Origin: Ariolimax columbianus
Lineage: Eukaryota > Mollusca > Gastropoda > Stylommatophora > Arionidae
Length of the DNA stretch: 64,000 nucleotides
Assembly (NCBI GenBank): GCA_036924085.1
Contig: JAVGWX010000014.1
Coordinates: 35,035,936 to 35,099,935, forward strand
Direction of reading: 5' to 3'
Shown here: piece by piece, positions 31,192-44,564 of the stretch
Layout: every line of letters begins with the position of its first letter
How positions within the stretch are numbered: the stretch's first letter is position 1
The notes under the pieces: model-generated
The model's database searches: none
Told to the model about the DNA's origin: nothing
What the model saw: only the letters and a program-made list of their open reading frames with translations
Position numbers and translations under genes: made by a program

Positions 31192-32003
31192 ATGCAGCGC
31201 CCCGAATGGTTGACAGCAGCCAGCGACCCACAGCTACAGCAGTGTAAATAAGCTGACAGTAGCCAGCAGGCCGTAGCTACAGCACCGTGAATCAGAAGCC
31301 CATAGCTACAGCACTGTGAATGAGCTGACAGTAGCCAGTGACCCATAGCTACAGCACCATGAATCAGCAGTCCATAGCTACAGCACCGAGAAGGAGCTGA
31401 CAGTAGCCAGTGACCCATTGCTACAGGACTGTGAATAAGCTGACAGTAGCCAGCGGCCCATAGCTATAGCACCGTGAATCAGCAGCCCATAGCTAGAGCA
31501 CTGTGAATGAGCTGACAGTAGCCAGTGACCCATAGCTACATCACTGTGAATAAGCTGACAGTAGCCAGCGGCCCATAGCTACAGCATTGTGAATAAGCTG
31601 ACAGTAGCCAGCGGCCCAAAGCTACAGCACTGTGAATCAGCAGCCCATAGCTACAGCACTGTGAATGAGCTGACAGTAGCCAGTGACCCATAGATACAGC
31701 ACTGTGAATGAGCTGATAGTAGCCAGCAGCCCGAAACTACAGCACCGTGAATGAGCTGACAGTAGCCAGCGACCCACAGCTATAGCACCGTGAATAAGCT
31801 GACAGTAGCCATCGACGCATAGCTACAGCAGTGTGAATGAGCTGACAATAGCCAGCGACCCATAACTACAGCACCGTGAATGAGCAGCCAGCGACCTATA
31901 GCTACAGCACTGTGAATGAGCTGACAGCAGCCAGCGACCCATAGCTACAGCATCGTGAATGAGCAGCCAGCGACCCATAGACACATCACTGTGAATGAGC
32001 TAG
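31192..32003. repeat. 72-bp higher-order minisatellite (unit B)
   Basis: Same copy order as in unit A with point differences (for example ACCGAGAAGGAGC near 31385). No expansion or contraction is visible, unlike the 53-bp VNTR. Confidence 0.9.
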
Positions 32004-32278
32004 CAGCAGCCTACAAAGAAGAAGAAGGGGATGAGGATCAGGATAGAGATACGAATGAGGAGCCTGAAGAGGACGAAAAGGAGGAAGAGAAGAAGAAACA
32101 AAGGAGAAGACGAGGGGAAGACTGAGAAGGCTGAGAAGGAGGAGGTGTGAGTGGAGGTTAGGAGAAAAGGAAGAATAAAAATATGATGAGGAGGAGGAGA
32201 AAACTGAGGAGGAAGTGATGGAAGTGTAAGAAGAGGAGCTGTGGAGGAGGGGGAGGAGAAAAAGAAGAAGACAAAAGA
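32004..32278. repeat. GA-rich low-complexity tract (unit B)
   Basis: Copy of 6432-6705 with a few A/G differences. Confidence 0.87.
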
Positions 32279-32415
32279 AGTTCCTCACATACAAAGTGAA
32301 CCGAACAAAGCATTCACAAATTTCAACAAAGAAATAACTTTATTAGTCTTTATCAGAATACAACGAAACTTTCGAACAATGATCATCAAATATTTGAAAT
32401 AAATGGGCACAAATC

Positions 32416-32638
32416 ATTTGCTGAGTCAAAGGTGCAGAATATTTTCTAAATGACCACCTTTCAACTAGTTTTTGTCTCAGGTCTACCGTACATCTCTCTC
32501 CAAACTCGGTGGTCTGTCTCAAGTTTCTTTGGTCACCATGCAGTATGCTCCACAGATGGTTGGAGGAGGACCGTGCTATCATTCTGCTATTCTCAAAGAT
32601 TCCACGATCTTAGGAACATGTTCTTTATCATATGAGCA
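32416..32638 (+). repeat. Inverted-repeat left arm (unit B)
   Basis: Pairs with 33438-33662. It has GGTGGTCTG where unit A has GGTTGTCTG, closer to its partner arm. Confidence 0.8.
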
Positions 32639-33437
32639 CATCTCATTTACCCGACGCTGAAAGTAATAACAGGATTAGCGAAAAGAAAGAAGAAAGAAAG
32701 AGGAGCGCAAGTCAGTAAATTGGTCAAAATTGAAAAGTTAAAACAAAATAAATTAGATACAAACTTGAAAACCATATATTGTTTCACTTACATCGCCAAT
32801 TTACCGACAGTTATGCACCACTTTACTCGACACACTTCTTACAGTAAACAGAAAGCATTTCATTATGAATATAATTTAAAATCAATTAGCTCTCCAAGTG
32901 ACGTAGCGGGGGAGGGAGGGCGTCCGCCCCCAGACGCCAGCATGCAGAGGTTTCAAATGGGCTAAAACTTACAAAAATAAATTTCACTATCTGAGGTAAA
33001 CTTCATGGTTTCAGGGACACCATTGGTACGGAATATTAGCCCCTCTACTGAAGCCCTGCCTGGTCGTCCTGATCATATTACAATCAGAAGCATATGTGCG
33101 GCGGGTGGGGTGAGAGATGATTCCAACTGACAGGACAGTAACGATAGACAGTGCAGCATCTGAAATAGGGTGTTAGCATGGTTTAGTTTACAGCATATTG
33201 CATGATCGATTGAATTTCAGGAAAGTGTGCTCACGATGTGTACCCATACTAGTGAATGACGGACGCAGACAGAACCAAATAGGCCTGTCCTTTTACAGAT
33301 AAAGCAATGAAAAAAATGAATAATTGTTGGTTGAAATTATGTTCAGAAATAAGGGCTGATGTAAGTGGAATAATGAATGGTTTTCAAGTTCGTATTTATT
33401 TTTGTTTTCTAAATAGCCGATTCTGATCTATTTACTG

Positions 33438-33662
33438 ACTTGCGTTCGTATAACGGAGAAAATGTTCTGTGGAATCTTTGAGAGGAGCAGAATGATAGCA
33501 CGGTCCTCCTCCAACCATCTGAGGAACAAACTGCATGCGGGCATGGTGACCACAGAAGCCAGAGACACACCACCAAGTTTAGAGAGAGATGTACAGTAGA
33601 CCCGAGACAAAACTAGTTGAAAGGGGATCATTTGGAACATACCTTGCACCTTTGACGTAGAA
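33438..33662 (-). repeat. Inverted-repeat right arm (unit B)
   Basis: Copy of 7866-8090 with no visible change. Confidence 0.8.
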
Positions 33663-33808
33663 AATTATTGGTTTACATTTATTTTCATATTTGGTTTTCA
33701 ATATTTGATCATCTTTTTTTGAATGTTTCGATGTGTTCTGATAAAAGTTAATCAAGTTATTTCTTTGTTACATTCAGGATGGTTTGTTCGGGTCAACTTG
33801 TATGTATG

Positions 33809-33905
33809 GGTCGTCGTCGTCGTCTTCTTCTTCAGATGTTGCCTTCTTCTTTTTCTTTCTTCTCCTTCTCTTCTTCTTCTTTTTCTTTATCGTCTTCTTT
33901 GTCTT
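33809..33905. repeat. GTC/TTC microsatellite (unit B)
   Basis: Six bases longer than unit A through an extra TTTTTC in the pyrimidine run. Confidence 0.87.
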
Positions 33906-34114
33906 GGTAACCACTATTATACGAGAAACAGAGAGTCTCCTTAAGTCAATCACACGGTCACAACAATGAACGTTTCTCACTGTTGTCAAAGACAGGCTCA
34001 AATATGAACCACCGTAGCGGGGCAGTTAAGCGAGACTGATGTGACCCTAACACGGACCTAGAGTCTTGTTTGGGTCAGGTATGTATGGCGATTATCGTTT
34101 TTGTGTGTATTTTT

Positions 34115-34642
34115 CGTTCTGTCTGGAGCAGTGACACAGAGATGTGTATGATCCCATTGCCTTTTTTCGTTCTGTCTGGAGCAGTGACACAGAGATGTGT
34201 ATGATCCCATTGCCTTTTTTCGTTCTGTCTGGAGCAGTGACACAGAGATGTGTATGATCCCATTGCCTTTTTTCGTTCTGTCTGGAGCAGTGACACAGAG
34301 ATGTGTATGATCCCATTGCCTTTTTTCGTTCTGTCTGGAGCAGTGACACAGAGATGTGTATGATCCCATTGCCTTTTTTCGTTCTGTCTGGAGCAGTGAC
34401 ACAGAGATGTGTATGATCCCATTGCCTTTTTTCGTTCTGTCTGGAGCAGTGACACAGAGATGTGTATGATCCCATTGCCTTTTTTCGTTCTGTCTGGAGC
34501 AGTGACACAGAGATGTGTATGATCCCATTGCCTTTTTCGATCTGTCTGGAGCAGTGACACAGAGATATGTATGATCCCATTGCCTTTTTTCGTTCTGTCT
34601 GGAGCAGTGACACAGAGATGTGTATGATCCCATTGCCTTTTT
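34115..34642. repeat. 53-bp VNTR, 10 copies (unit B)
   Basis: Two more copies than unit A. The copy before the CGATCTG variant is 52 bp (five T instead of six), a change shared with unit C. Confidence 0.96.
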
Positions 34643-35974
34643 AATATAAGCACAGAACAAGTATTCAGACAGATAGCAGGAATGCCAAGGCTTGTCATTG
34701 TAGGAAAGGTAATGAATAACCTTAGATAGGAGGATGATACAGTTTTGATTGCAAAAAAAATGAGCAAGAATTGCCGGAGCTTATGACAACAAAATATTTA
34801 AAATAAAACAAGAATCTGAATTAGACTTAAACATAATGAAAATAAATACTATGAACTTGGGAAAAATGACAAGAAACCCTATTTGCGTAGACAAATGTAA
34901 GATCAACTACTGTCTGTCTGTCTCTCTACTTTGGTCTTGTTGTTTCTCTGTACTCTCAACAATCAATACAGACTACCAACTAATGTGTGACAATTACGAA
35001 CTGTTTTGACAATATAAAACATTCCAATATACGCCACCCACTTGAAGTTAAGGAACAACACAAAATACACAAAGGAGTAAAGTTCACGAACAAAACCATG
35101 GCTTGAAAATCTGCCAACCCGCCCAACAAACTATTGATTATGTCAAGGAAAGAATGTCAGAATGCAAACACAGTCAACTCGCTGCTTATATTCACGAATC
35201 TATCAAAAAATACACAAATACTGTAGTCGGGGATTTTGTGGAAGAAACTTCACTATAAGAGGTCTGAGTTTTTGTGAGATGAAGGAAGACAGCTACTATC
35301 CTCGCTGTCTTGACTTACAGTAACACGGATATGTAAATGTATGTCCATATCAGTAATTACCGCTGGAGATGAGGTACTAGAGACCTCATTGTTCGGACAC
35401 ACACACGAGTCCATATACTGGCCAGTACGTCCTGATAGCACAAGAAGGACTACGGTCTGGGGTGGAAAATTGCAAGCCTTCGCAACAGAATCTAAAAAAG
35501 GCAAACCTCTAATCAAACCAAAAACTTAAGCTTTTGTGAAAACCAGTTCTCATTTTCCTTAACAGTAAATCAGGTACTCATTTACAGCTGGAACAAGTTG
35601 CAACCACAAAGAAGCATCCACTCTAACAACGTTGCATCTTACGCTCTACATGTACAGATACTGTGGTCTTACCTTTCCTTTAACATGTCTCAATGGGAAT
35701 CCCAACTTTTTTCTTCTGCTTATCTCATAGAATAATAATTCTTTCATTATTGTATGCTCAAAGATCTATTTAGTTGTATTTTTGTTAGTCAGTGATCAAT
35801 TTTGTGTTATTATTAGTGTCATGATTATGATCATCGTCATTTTCTATCAACGTGAATCGTTCAGATGTTATGGGAGAGGTAGTTTTCTGTCGTGTGCCAT
35901 CTTTGTCGCCCATGTTGTTAACATTCAAACAAATTAAAAAAAATTTAGAGTTATCCCATCATAAAAAATTCGCG

Positions 35975-36310
35975 TGAGAGATTCTGGCTTGGGCGTCTCC
36001 CCTCTTTATCCAGGTACAACCTAGAACGAGTGAGCTATGGCCCTACACCAGAACCACATGGACGTGTACATTGGCATCTGTACACTGAAGGCGATAGGTG
36101 TTAATTATCCACCCGACCAAATTTCTCACGCTTGTTGTCGTCCTCGTGCACGACATATGGGGAGGAACAGCTCGCGACCCCGGGCGCTCGTCGGCGACGA
36201 TTGTGACAGCAAAGCCGTGCTTATCACAAGAGCTGAACCTTGAACCGCGACCGGCGTCGAAGTCATGGAGCGAACTAGCAGTAAGTAACTGGCAGAAGAC
36301 AACACTGGCT
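35975..36310. other. GC-rich island (unit B)
   Basis: Copy of 10311-10640. It carries a small insertion (CTAGCAGTAAGTAAC) where A and C read CTAGACAAGTAAC. Confidence 0.45.
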
Positions 36311-37510
36311 GCTCCTGTAGCTGAAACTACTACAGTTACAATTTGTATATATGCTGATACCTGTTTAAGCTAGCTCTGTTGTGGTAAAAGCGGCTTGCAT
36401 ATTGTTTTTTTTTAATTAATTAAATAATATCCATAAAATGCAAAGAAATTTTAGAAATTGCCCAAGAGTAGAGTTTGTCTAGTATGCTGTATTAAACACA
36501 GCCTTAACTATTAGAAATATTTCTTTATTTTCATGTATTTATTAAATAATGCAGATCGTTGTGGTTTCGTTTATTACATCCCTTTGTTTTGAATATATTG
36601 CCAATGTGACGAAGTAAATATTGCCCATCTAAATACAGCTCACTACTAGGCAGTGCAACTATTTTCTAGCTAATAGAAAATCCTGTGCTGAAAGTTGTTT
36701 ATGGTTAAGCATGTTTATATTGCGCGTGTGCTACTTCATACATTTTTCAAGCGTTGGATGTAATGAGATGTAAGCAAAGGTATGTAGACTTTCTTGTTAT
36801 AAATTTCTCGATCATATCATCTGTAGTAGATTGTAAAGCTCACTGTAAATATCCTAATTTTAAACAGGACACCCATTACCGTCATTATAATAATACTTGT
36901 CATATGGAATCTTGCATGTTTACTGTTACTGATTAAATGTAGATGTAATATTCATAATATAATATTTGAAAAACAAAAACATCAAATTGACCCTAATTCC
37001 AGTATGCGTTTGTTTCTTGTTTATTTCGTTATTTCATAAGACAAGATGCATAAGTTGTCATATTCATGAATGTTTAACACACAACTATTAAAGTACACAT
37101 TCTTTAAATCCAGGTATTGGTAAAATTGCTCTTTGTTGTCACTCTGTGTGCATATGGTATATTTGAGTAATGGATTTAATAATATACACCAAATGGAAAG
37201 CCTGGTAGTAATGCATACCTTTTTATTTTAAACATACATTTTTTCACGCTGGACATATTTCTTTGCATTGTGTATGTGTGCGTATGACTGTGTAAAGCCC
37301 TACAGTATTGATAGATTTTCTAAACTTGGTAAAACTTTTTATGTACTGTTTCTATTCTAAAAATGCAGCTCTAGAATTGCATGCAGAACCCCTTTGTTTA
37401 GTTCTGTTGTCGTTGATTCAGCTATTTAGGTACTACATACTCAGTAGGAGTTTGGCTTGTTTTAAAATGCCAGAGTGTACAAACTACCCAAGGGTTTGAG
37501 AGTCGATAAT

Positions 37511-39656
37511 GCTATTGTAGTTAACGTGTTGATAGTAAGATAATATGTAGGAACTTAAATATTGTTGTGTGTGTGTAAACATATGGATAGTAAGATACTA
37601 TGTAGTAAATTAAAGTTTGGTATCAGTCTGCTAATATTTGATAGTGACATACTATGAAGGACATTAAAGCTCAGTGCTAGTCTGCTAACACGCTTAGTAT
37701 TGGTGTGTTAACATGTGGATAGTAAGATACAATGTAGAATTAAAGCTCGGTGTCAGTCTGTCAATATGTGAGATACTAAGTAGGACATTAAAACTCAGCA
37801 TTAGTCTGTTAACACGCTTGGTGTTGGTGTGTTCACATGTGGATAGTAAGATACAATGTAGAAGATTAAAGCTTAGTGTCAGTCTGGCAATATGTGAGAT
37901 ACTAAGTAAGACATTAAAACTCAGCGTTAGTCTACCAACATGTAAGATAATATTTACACCATTAAATCCTGGTGTTCCTCTGTTAACATGCAGATAAAGA
38001 GATAATATGTTAGACATTAAAACTCCATTTTAGATCTCTAGCGTGTGAAAATTTATCTTTCCTCTTTGTGTTCAGGATTCTTTGGTCATGCTATATCTGC
38101 AGGATAGTCATCATGATGCAGTCTGTAGTCTTTACCAGGCCAGAGTGGCTGCCTCATAGCTTTTGTTTCAGTTATGTATCCTCTGGCATCTCATTTCACT
38201 ATAACGTGGTGTCTTCTAACATGGTGACAGTAAAATGCTATGTAACACACACATTTTTGTGTTGGTCTGTTAATATTTGTAGGACTATAGAGTTTGGTGT
38301 CGCTCAACATCTGTTGCCATGTGGAAAGTAAGATAATATGTAGAGTATCAAATCTGTGTTGGTCTGTTAACATTTGGATAGGAAGATAATATGTGAGGTA
38401 TCAAATCTTAGTGTTGGTCTGTTATGATGTGGATAGTAAAATAATATGTAGGATTGGCAAATCTTGATGTTTTGATTTTCTGTTATCATGTGGATAGTAA
38501 AATACTCTTTAGAGTATCAAATCTTGGTGTTGGTCTATTAACATGTGGATTCAAAGATAAAATGAAGGACATTGAAGGTTGGTGTAGATCTGTTAATATG
38601 TGATTAGTCGGATAATATGTAGGACATTAATGGACTTGGTCAATTTGTTAAGATGTGGATAGTAAGATACTATGTGGGACAGTAAAGCTTGTTGTTGGTC
38701 TACATCTTTTGCTATGTGAATATCAAGATAATAAATAGGACATTACACCTGGGTGCTTGCATGGTGATAGTAAGATAATAAGATAATTAAGTCTATTGCT
38801 CATCTTTTTATATGTGGAAAGGAAGATCATTTAAAACATTTTTTTTAAAGGGTAAGGCTCAGTGTGGTTCGGTTAATATATTGAAAGTAAAAATCGATTT
38901 AGGACATTACAGTTTGTTGTTGGTCTGTTAACATGGAGACAACAGGATACTGTTTAGGACATTAATTCTTGGTGTCTGTCTGTTTACATATGGAAGGTAT
39001 GACATTGTATAGGACATTAAAGCTCTGTAATTCCATGTTAACATCTGGGTAGTAGCAGTATAGGATAGTAATGCTAAGCGTTGGTTTGTTAATACATGTG
39101 TTTTTTAAGATACTGTGTAGGACACATGTTTTTGGTGTTGGTCTGTAAACATGAGGATAGTAAGATAGTATGTATGACATTACAGCTTAGTGTTGATGTT
39201 ATCAAGAGGATAGATACTATATACAACATTACATCTCAATTGTTATGTGTTAACATTTGAATATTAAGAAAATATGTAGGACATGAAAGCTCACTGTTGG
39301 TGGTCTAATGAGTGGATAGTACAATGCTATTGGGGAATGTAAAGCTTGCTGTTGTTCTGTTAACATGTGGATAGTAAGATTATGTGTAAGGCATCAATGT
39401 CCAGTTTCTGTCTGTTTACCTAGGGATAATAATATACTATGTAGGTCATCTATTCATGGTGTTGGTCTGTTTTCATGTGGATAGTGAGATAATATACACA
39501 ACATTATATCTTGGCTGTTGTGTATTAACATTTTGATGTTAAGAAAATATGTAGGATACTTTATAGGACTGTTAAGCTTGGTTTCCATCTGTCAGAGTGA
39601 GGTCAGTAAGATAGTATGTTGGGCACCAATGCTTTGAGGTAGATTTGTTAACATCG
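37511..39656. repeat. Degenerate ~55-bp satellite, left array (unit B)
   Basis: Copy-for-copy collinear with 11840-13985. The internal divergence among satellite copies is far greater than the divergence between units, so the satellite aged before the unit was duplicated. Confidence 0.88.
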
Positions 39657-39660
39657 GAAT

Positions 39661-40001
39661 TGTAGGATGTGAGGGCGTGTTCAAATGACACCGGACCTAA
39701 TTGTACAAAGTAAATATACATATGATGTGCATGATGACGTCACTTCTGATGTAAGCAGCACATACCAGCAGTCTAGTTGACCACATTTCATTACCCTCTG
39801 ACTCATAGTTTCCTCAGCAGACTGTTGAAATCGTAGAGAGTGTGATACAGAATTCTTCAAGAGTTGATAAGCGAGCGGTGATTCGATTTCTAACAGCTGA
39901 AGGATGTCGATCAGTTGATATTCATCGCAGAATGCTGGCAGTGTATATGGTGACAAAAGTGTGGCAAACGTACGCAAGCTCCGGCAACGGTCCACCCTAC
40001 T
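39661..40001 (+). mobile_element. Mariner-b 5' fragment with HTH (unit B)
   Basis: As at 13990-14330, with GCRSVDIH for GCRPVDIH and VDKRAV for VDQRAV. Confidence 0.81.
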
Positions 40002-40124
40002 GCATCATTGCTGCATCAATTTTGGCGATGGCATCTTCTGATGCAACATTATGCGTCTGACCTGGTATCGGATGATCTTTCATTAATTCGCGTCCTTATC
40101 TAAATATCGTTGTCCAGTTCTTCA

Positions 40125-40271
40125 CTATTGTCTTCGACACACACTTTTGACACTATACATTACCTGCATTTTGCGATGAATGTCAGCTGGTCGACATCCT
40201 TCAGCTGTTAGAAATTGATTCACTGCTTGACCGAGAACTAAGTCTTCTACTAGTGGTTTCACACCTCCACG
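40125..40271 (-). mobile_element. Mariner-c HTH fragment (unit B)
   Basis: Inverted partner of mariner-b, unchanged from unit A. Confidence 0.81.
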
Positions 40272-40421
40272 CCCCATAAGGGGAATATCGGGCAGCTTCC
40301 CGCCCGCGTTGATCGGCGGACGGCAGAGACCTCTTTCTGCGGCTCGACCGGATCGGGCTGGGACATGAGCCCCAGGTCCCAACCCTATCGTAGCCTCCCA
40401 TCGCAGTGGTGCTGAGATTTA

Positions 40422-40799
40422 GGGCGGGATTCCGGCTTAGAGGTTTTCGGCCGTAATCCCTCCTATGGTAGCCTCGTGCCGTTGGCTTATCAGCCTAGCA
40501 CGTGGACCAACTGTCTGCGATTTGCGATTTCTCTCGAGTTGTGCAGGACTACAGTAGCAACACCCTGTCATTAGTAGGGTAAAACTGACCTGTCTTCTGA
40601 GGGTCTAATACCAGCACCCGTTCACTATTAAACCCAACGCATCAATAGAGGGCTTTTTAGTCAGTCCAAGTGTCTGGGACCTGCGATTTATGTAGGGTTA
40701 AGCAGGGTTACCGTAGCAGACGCTCTTTCATTAGGACGGTACAACTGACCTGTCTTCCGTGGGTCTAATATCAGCACACGTTCCCTATTAGACCCAACG
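40422..40799 (-). pseudogene. 28S rRNA 3'-end fragments, duplicated (unit B)
   Basis: Same two-copy 28S 3' structure as in unit A. Copy 1 is about 40799-40649 and copy 2 about 40639-40422. There is a 2-bp insertion (GGGTTACCG) relative to A. Confidence 0.87.
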
Positions 40800-41178
40800 C
40801 CTCTCTGGAATCGATCCCTGATCCCCCGTTACAAACATGGTATGCATGTCACATTTGAAAGATGCGTCGCCGGCACATCAGGCCATGCGATCAGCACAAA
40901 GTTATCCAGAGTCACCAGTGGGGACGCCGCAACCCCGCGAGGGAAAACGACGATTGGTTTTGAACTTATAAAAGCGCTTTTTCCACGAGGGTCGGAGCTT
41001 GGTAAGCATGTATTAGCTCTAGAATTGCCACAGTTATCCAAGTAGGATCGTGAAATCTAAGGAACCTTGACTGATTTAATGAGCCATTCGCGGTTTCACC
41101 GTGAGACAGTGTGAACTTAGACATGCATGGCTTAATCTTTGAGACAAGCATATGACTACTGGCAGGATCAACCAGATA
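40800..41178 (-). pseudogene. 18S rRNA 5' fragment fused to 28S (unit B)
   Basis: The better preserved copy: it keeps ATCTGGTTGATCCTGCCAGT and CATATGCTTGTCTC, and GACGCATCTTTCAAATG where unit A has GACGTATC. The internal 18S deletion after CAAATGTGACATGCA and the junction CCAGAGAGG/CGTTGGG are the same as in A, so the chimera predates unit duplication. Confidence 0.93.
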
Positions 41179-41808
41179 TCTGTCGGAGACGTACGAAGCA
41201 CACACACACCAGTCGGTGAAGGGCGACTGATGTGTAAAAAGCCTCACTGGGACGGCCGCAGGCACTGACTGAAGGACGGACCCTCACTCCGTCGACCTAG
41301 GACCGCCTGACAGGGGCACGTACACACACCAGACAAACGACCAACCGACCGACCTGGTTAGCTCGGGGAGGGATGGCAGCGCTCTGTGCAGAATGGATCC
41401 CAACGGCCCCGACGATCAATTTCACTGGGACTGGAGACAATTTTCACCTGCCGGCCTGCCCTTCTCCCAAGGGTTGGTTGGGCTAGGACAGGGCATTCAG
41501 GCTGTATTCCTGCTTTCCATTTGCCGGTCACAAGCTCTTTGCGAGAGTCTGACCACCAGCGAGACGAACTGTCGAGCTCTGCTATAAGCCTTCGAAAAAT
41601 TACCACAGACTGTTAAAGTTTCTCGATACGGACCAGAGTAGCGCACCTCCGCGAGGGCACGACAAAACAAACCGCGTCCAGATACCTATACGGGGAAAGG
41701 TGGACGAGCGTTTTCGGCACGCCCGCACTATCGCTCCGTCTGGTGGGACTGAGATCGCTGTACGAATACAGGGTTATAGTCAATCGCGGCGGTGAGAGAA
41801 CTACCCCA
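41179..41808 (-). other. Probable 5'ETS of the chimeric rDNA (unit B)
   Basis: GC-rich copy of 15506-16136. One CG pair is absent near 41650 (CTCCGCGAGG versus CTCCGCGGAGG). Confidence 0.7.
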
Positions 41809-41809
41809 G

Positions 41810-42112
41810 ATCTATGTAGGATATTAAAGCTTTATGTCAGTATGTTAACATGTGAATAGTAAGATACTATGTAGGATATTATAGCTTTGTGTCAGTATGT
41901 TAACATGTGGATAGTAAGATACTATATAGGATATTAAAGCTTTGTGTCAGTATGTTAACATGTGGATAGTAAGATTTTATGTAGGATATTAAAGCTTTGT
42001 GACAGTATGTTAACATCTGGATAGTAAGATACTATGTAGGATATTACAGCTTTGTGTCAGTATGTTAACATGTGGATAGTAAGATACTATTTCAGTCATT
42101 AATGCTTAGTTT
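41810..42112. repeat. 55-bp satellite, homogeneous right array (unit B)
   Basis: Five copies as in unit A, one with GATTTTATG in place of GATACTATG. Confidence 0.92.
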
Positions 42113-42616
42113 CAGTTTGTACATTATCTCAATTGTAGATCGATTTGAGTATTAGCTTCTGATGGTAAAACTGGTAGAGTTCGTAACCTAGTCCCTTCAT
42201 GCTCCAGTCTCTCTTTTGTAGCCTGTGGAGTATAAAACATAGATATGAATGGCTCAAATACCACCCTGGAACACAACCAAGAACAAAACCTATGTTGTAA
42301 CAAAAATGCCTTCATCAGGTACATCGGTTAATACACATAAGAATATCAAACCCATCATGACAGTAGAGATGAATGTATTCAAAAGAGGGATGAATACATC
42401 AAAAAGTAATATGAACACAGAAGAGATACGAAGCTCATCATCTGTGTTGACCTGTGATCTGAAGTATCTTTTTACTTATGCACTTCATGGCTGTCAGTCG
42501 ATGCAGATCCTGAGTTCAGTATATTTTGTCATGTGTTCTTATCTGCGTTTATGTGCTCATTTCTACATCCACAAAGTACACTACCACCTTCCATCTATTC
42601 CAGTACAGAGGTGTGG

Positions 42617-42722
42617 TTCCAATAAGAAAAAAAAAAGGCGTCCGGCAGGAAGATCCTATCTCACCGTACCTTTTCTCTGCGGGCTTCGAATCAACCATCT
42701 CGCGTTGCGATTGGGGGGACTT
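42617..42722 (+). mobile_element. LINE RT scrap (unit B)
   Basis: Unchanged copy of 16945-17050. Confidence 0.74.
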
Positions 42723-43130
42723 TTGAATCAGCGTTGATGGCAGGTGTTTGTGTCTCGTGGGTACCAGACTGCTGTCGCTGTGCTCCAACGGTCATCAGTT
42801 TTCTGAAGCAGGTGACCAACCCAACGATGCTTTACCTTGTCTGCGTGGGTAACTGTATCCTTCACGATTGCCTTTTCACGAAGGTCGGTGTTGTGACAGC
42901 CTTTCAAACGTTGGTTGTGGAGCGTGATGCCGATCATACGTCTATCAAGGGAGCCTTGGGTCCCTCTGGACTAAATTTCTTTTGTAAGAGTAAGAGACCA
43001 CGTTTTTCCGGCACAGCACATTGCAGGTAAAACTGTGGAGTTGAATATGAAGGCGTCCAAGTTCTGGTCGTGGGTATGGTCTAGTGCCATCTATATGGAC
43101 TAGAAAGTCGCCCATTCCTAGCGGCGACAT
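42722..43130 (-). mobile_element. LINE-d C-terminal fragment (unit B)
   Basis: Unchanged copy of 17050-17458. Confidence 0.77.
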
Positions 43131-43304
43131 CTTTTTAATTCTGGGTTTAGGTCACTGAACTGGCCACAACAAAACGAGACACCACCTGTACTCCAAGCTC
43201 AAGATAGGTACCACCAGCTCATGTTACTGCGGACTTACAAACATGACAGCACCACATGTACTTCAAGTCTGTCTCCAGCACCACATGTACATTATGTCTG
43301 CCCC

Positions 43305-43607
43305 AAGCACACAGATCTGAGGTGGATGTCCCCAGCACACAGTTCTGAGGTGGATGGCCCCAGCACCCAGATCTGAGGTGGATGCCCCCAGCACACAGAT
43401 CTGAGGTGGATGCTCCTTGATCTGAGGTGGATGCCCCCAGCACACATATCTGAGGTGGATGTCCCCAGTACACATATCTGAGGTGGATGCCCCCAGAACA
43501 CAGATCTCAGGTGGATGCCCCCAGCACACAGATCTCAGGTGAATGCCCTCAGCACACATATCTGAGGTGGATGCCCCCAGCACACATATCTGAGGTGGAT
43601 GCTATGG
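43305..43607. repeat. 28-bp minisatellite (unit B)
   Basis: Same copy number and same variant order as 17633-17935, including the short copy. This array has not changed length since duplication. Confidence 0.93.
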
Positions 43608-43899
43608 CCTAGTCTGACTCCCCTCAATGAGAAACTGTATGGCACTGCTGAGACACTGACAACGCCAGCAGAATTTATTGAAGAATCGGAAGTCCAAATT
43701 GAAATGAGCAATGATCGCAGAAGAAAGAAGAAAAAAAGAAGAAGAATCTGTTATTGTCCGTTTAATGGCCAAAGTGGCTAGCTTGAATGTGCTAAATGAA
43801 GATAATGGATTGAGACAGATCTGTTAATTTATTTTGGAATCAAAATACAAGTTAATAATTGGCGTATCCTATCTGGCATGGCGTCTTTCATTCGTTCAT

Positions 43900-44262
43900 C
43901 AACTCGCTCACTCACTCACCTCTCACTTGCTCACATTTACTCACTCAACCCTTACTCATAACACAGCCGCCTAGTTCCTCTGTCACTCATTCTCTCACCA
44001 CTCACACACCCATTAAGTAACTCACTCAGTAACTTACCTCTTCCTTATCGCACTCATCTACTGACTTGCTCTACCACTCACTTTCCAACTCACTCACACA
44101 TTAACCCACCTACTCGCTCACCAATGACTAAATCGCCCACTCTCTAACCCACTCACCCCCTCTCATCATCCCTCACTCACTTTTCCACCCACTCACTCGT
44201 TCTCACCATTCCTCACTGACTCTATAACTCACTCACAAACACTCATTCACTCCGCCTGTTGT
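43900..44262. repeat. CTCA-rich simple-sequence tract (unit B)
   Basis: Copy of 18228-18590 with several substitutions (for example CTCACCACTC for CTCATTACTC). Confidence 0.9.
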
Positions 44263-44451
44263 CCATCACACACATCACACAGCCTTCAGTTCAAGTTCAG
44301 GACCGAAGAGTGACGGTCAAACGACTCTCTCTGATTCCAGGTCAAGTAACACACAGAACCTTACCGGAACATTTCTGACAGGTGGCTTCCATCCAACACT
44401 ACATCAGGACTATTGATTGGACTTCTTCTAGCTTAAAGCGTAAGTTCTTCA

Positions 44452-44560
44452 ACGTTTTTAAACTAAACAAATAAACTCATCTTCCTTTCATGATTATCAA
44501 CGTTTTTAAACTAAACAAATAAACTCATCTTCCTTTCTTCTTCTTCTTCTTCATCGTACA
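44452..44560. repeat. Short tandem duplication and TTC tail (unit B)
   Basis: As at 18780-18885. The two ~50-bp halves are slightly more alike here (AACGTTTTTAAAC in both). Confidence 0.8.
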
Positions 44561-44564
44561 CAGT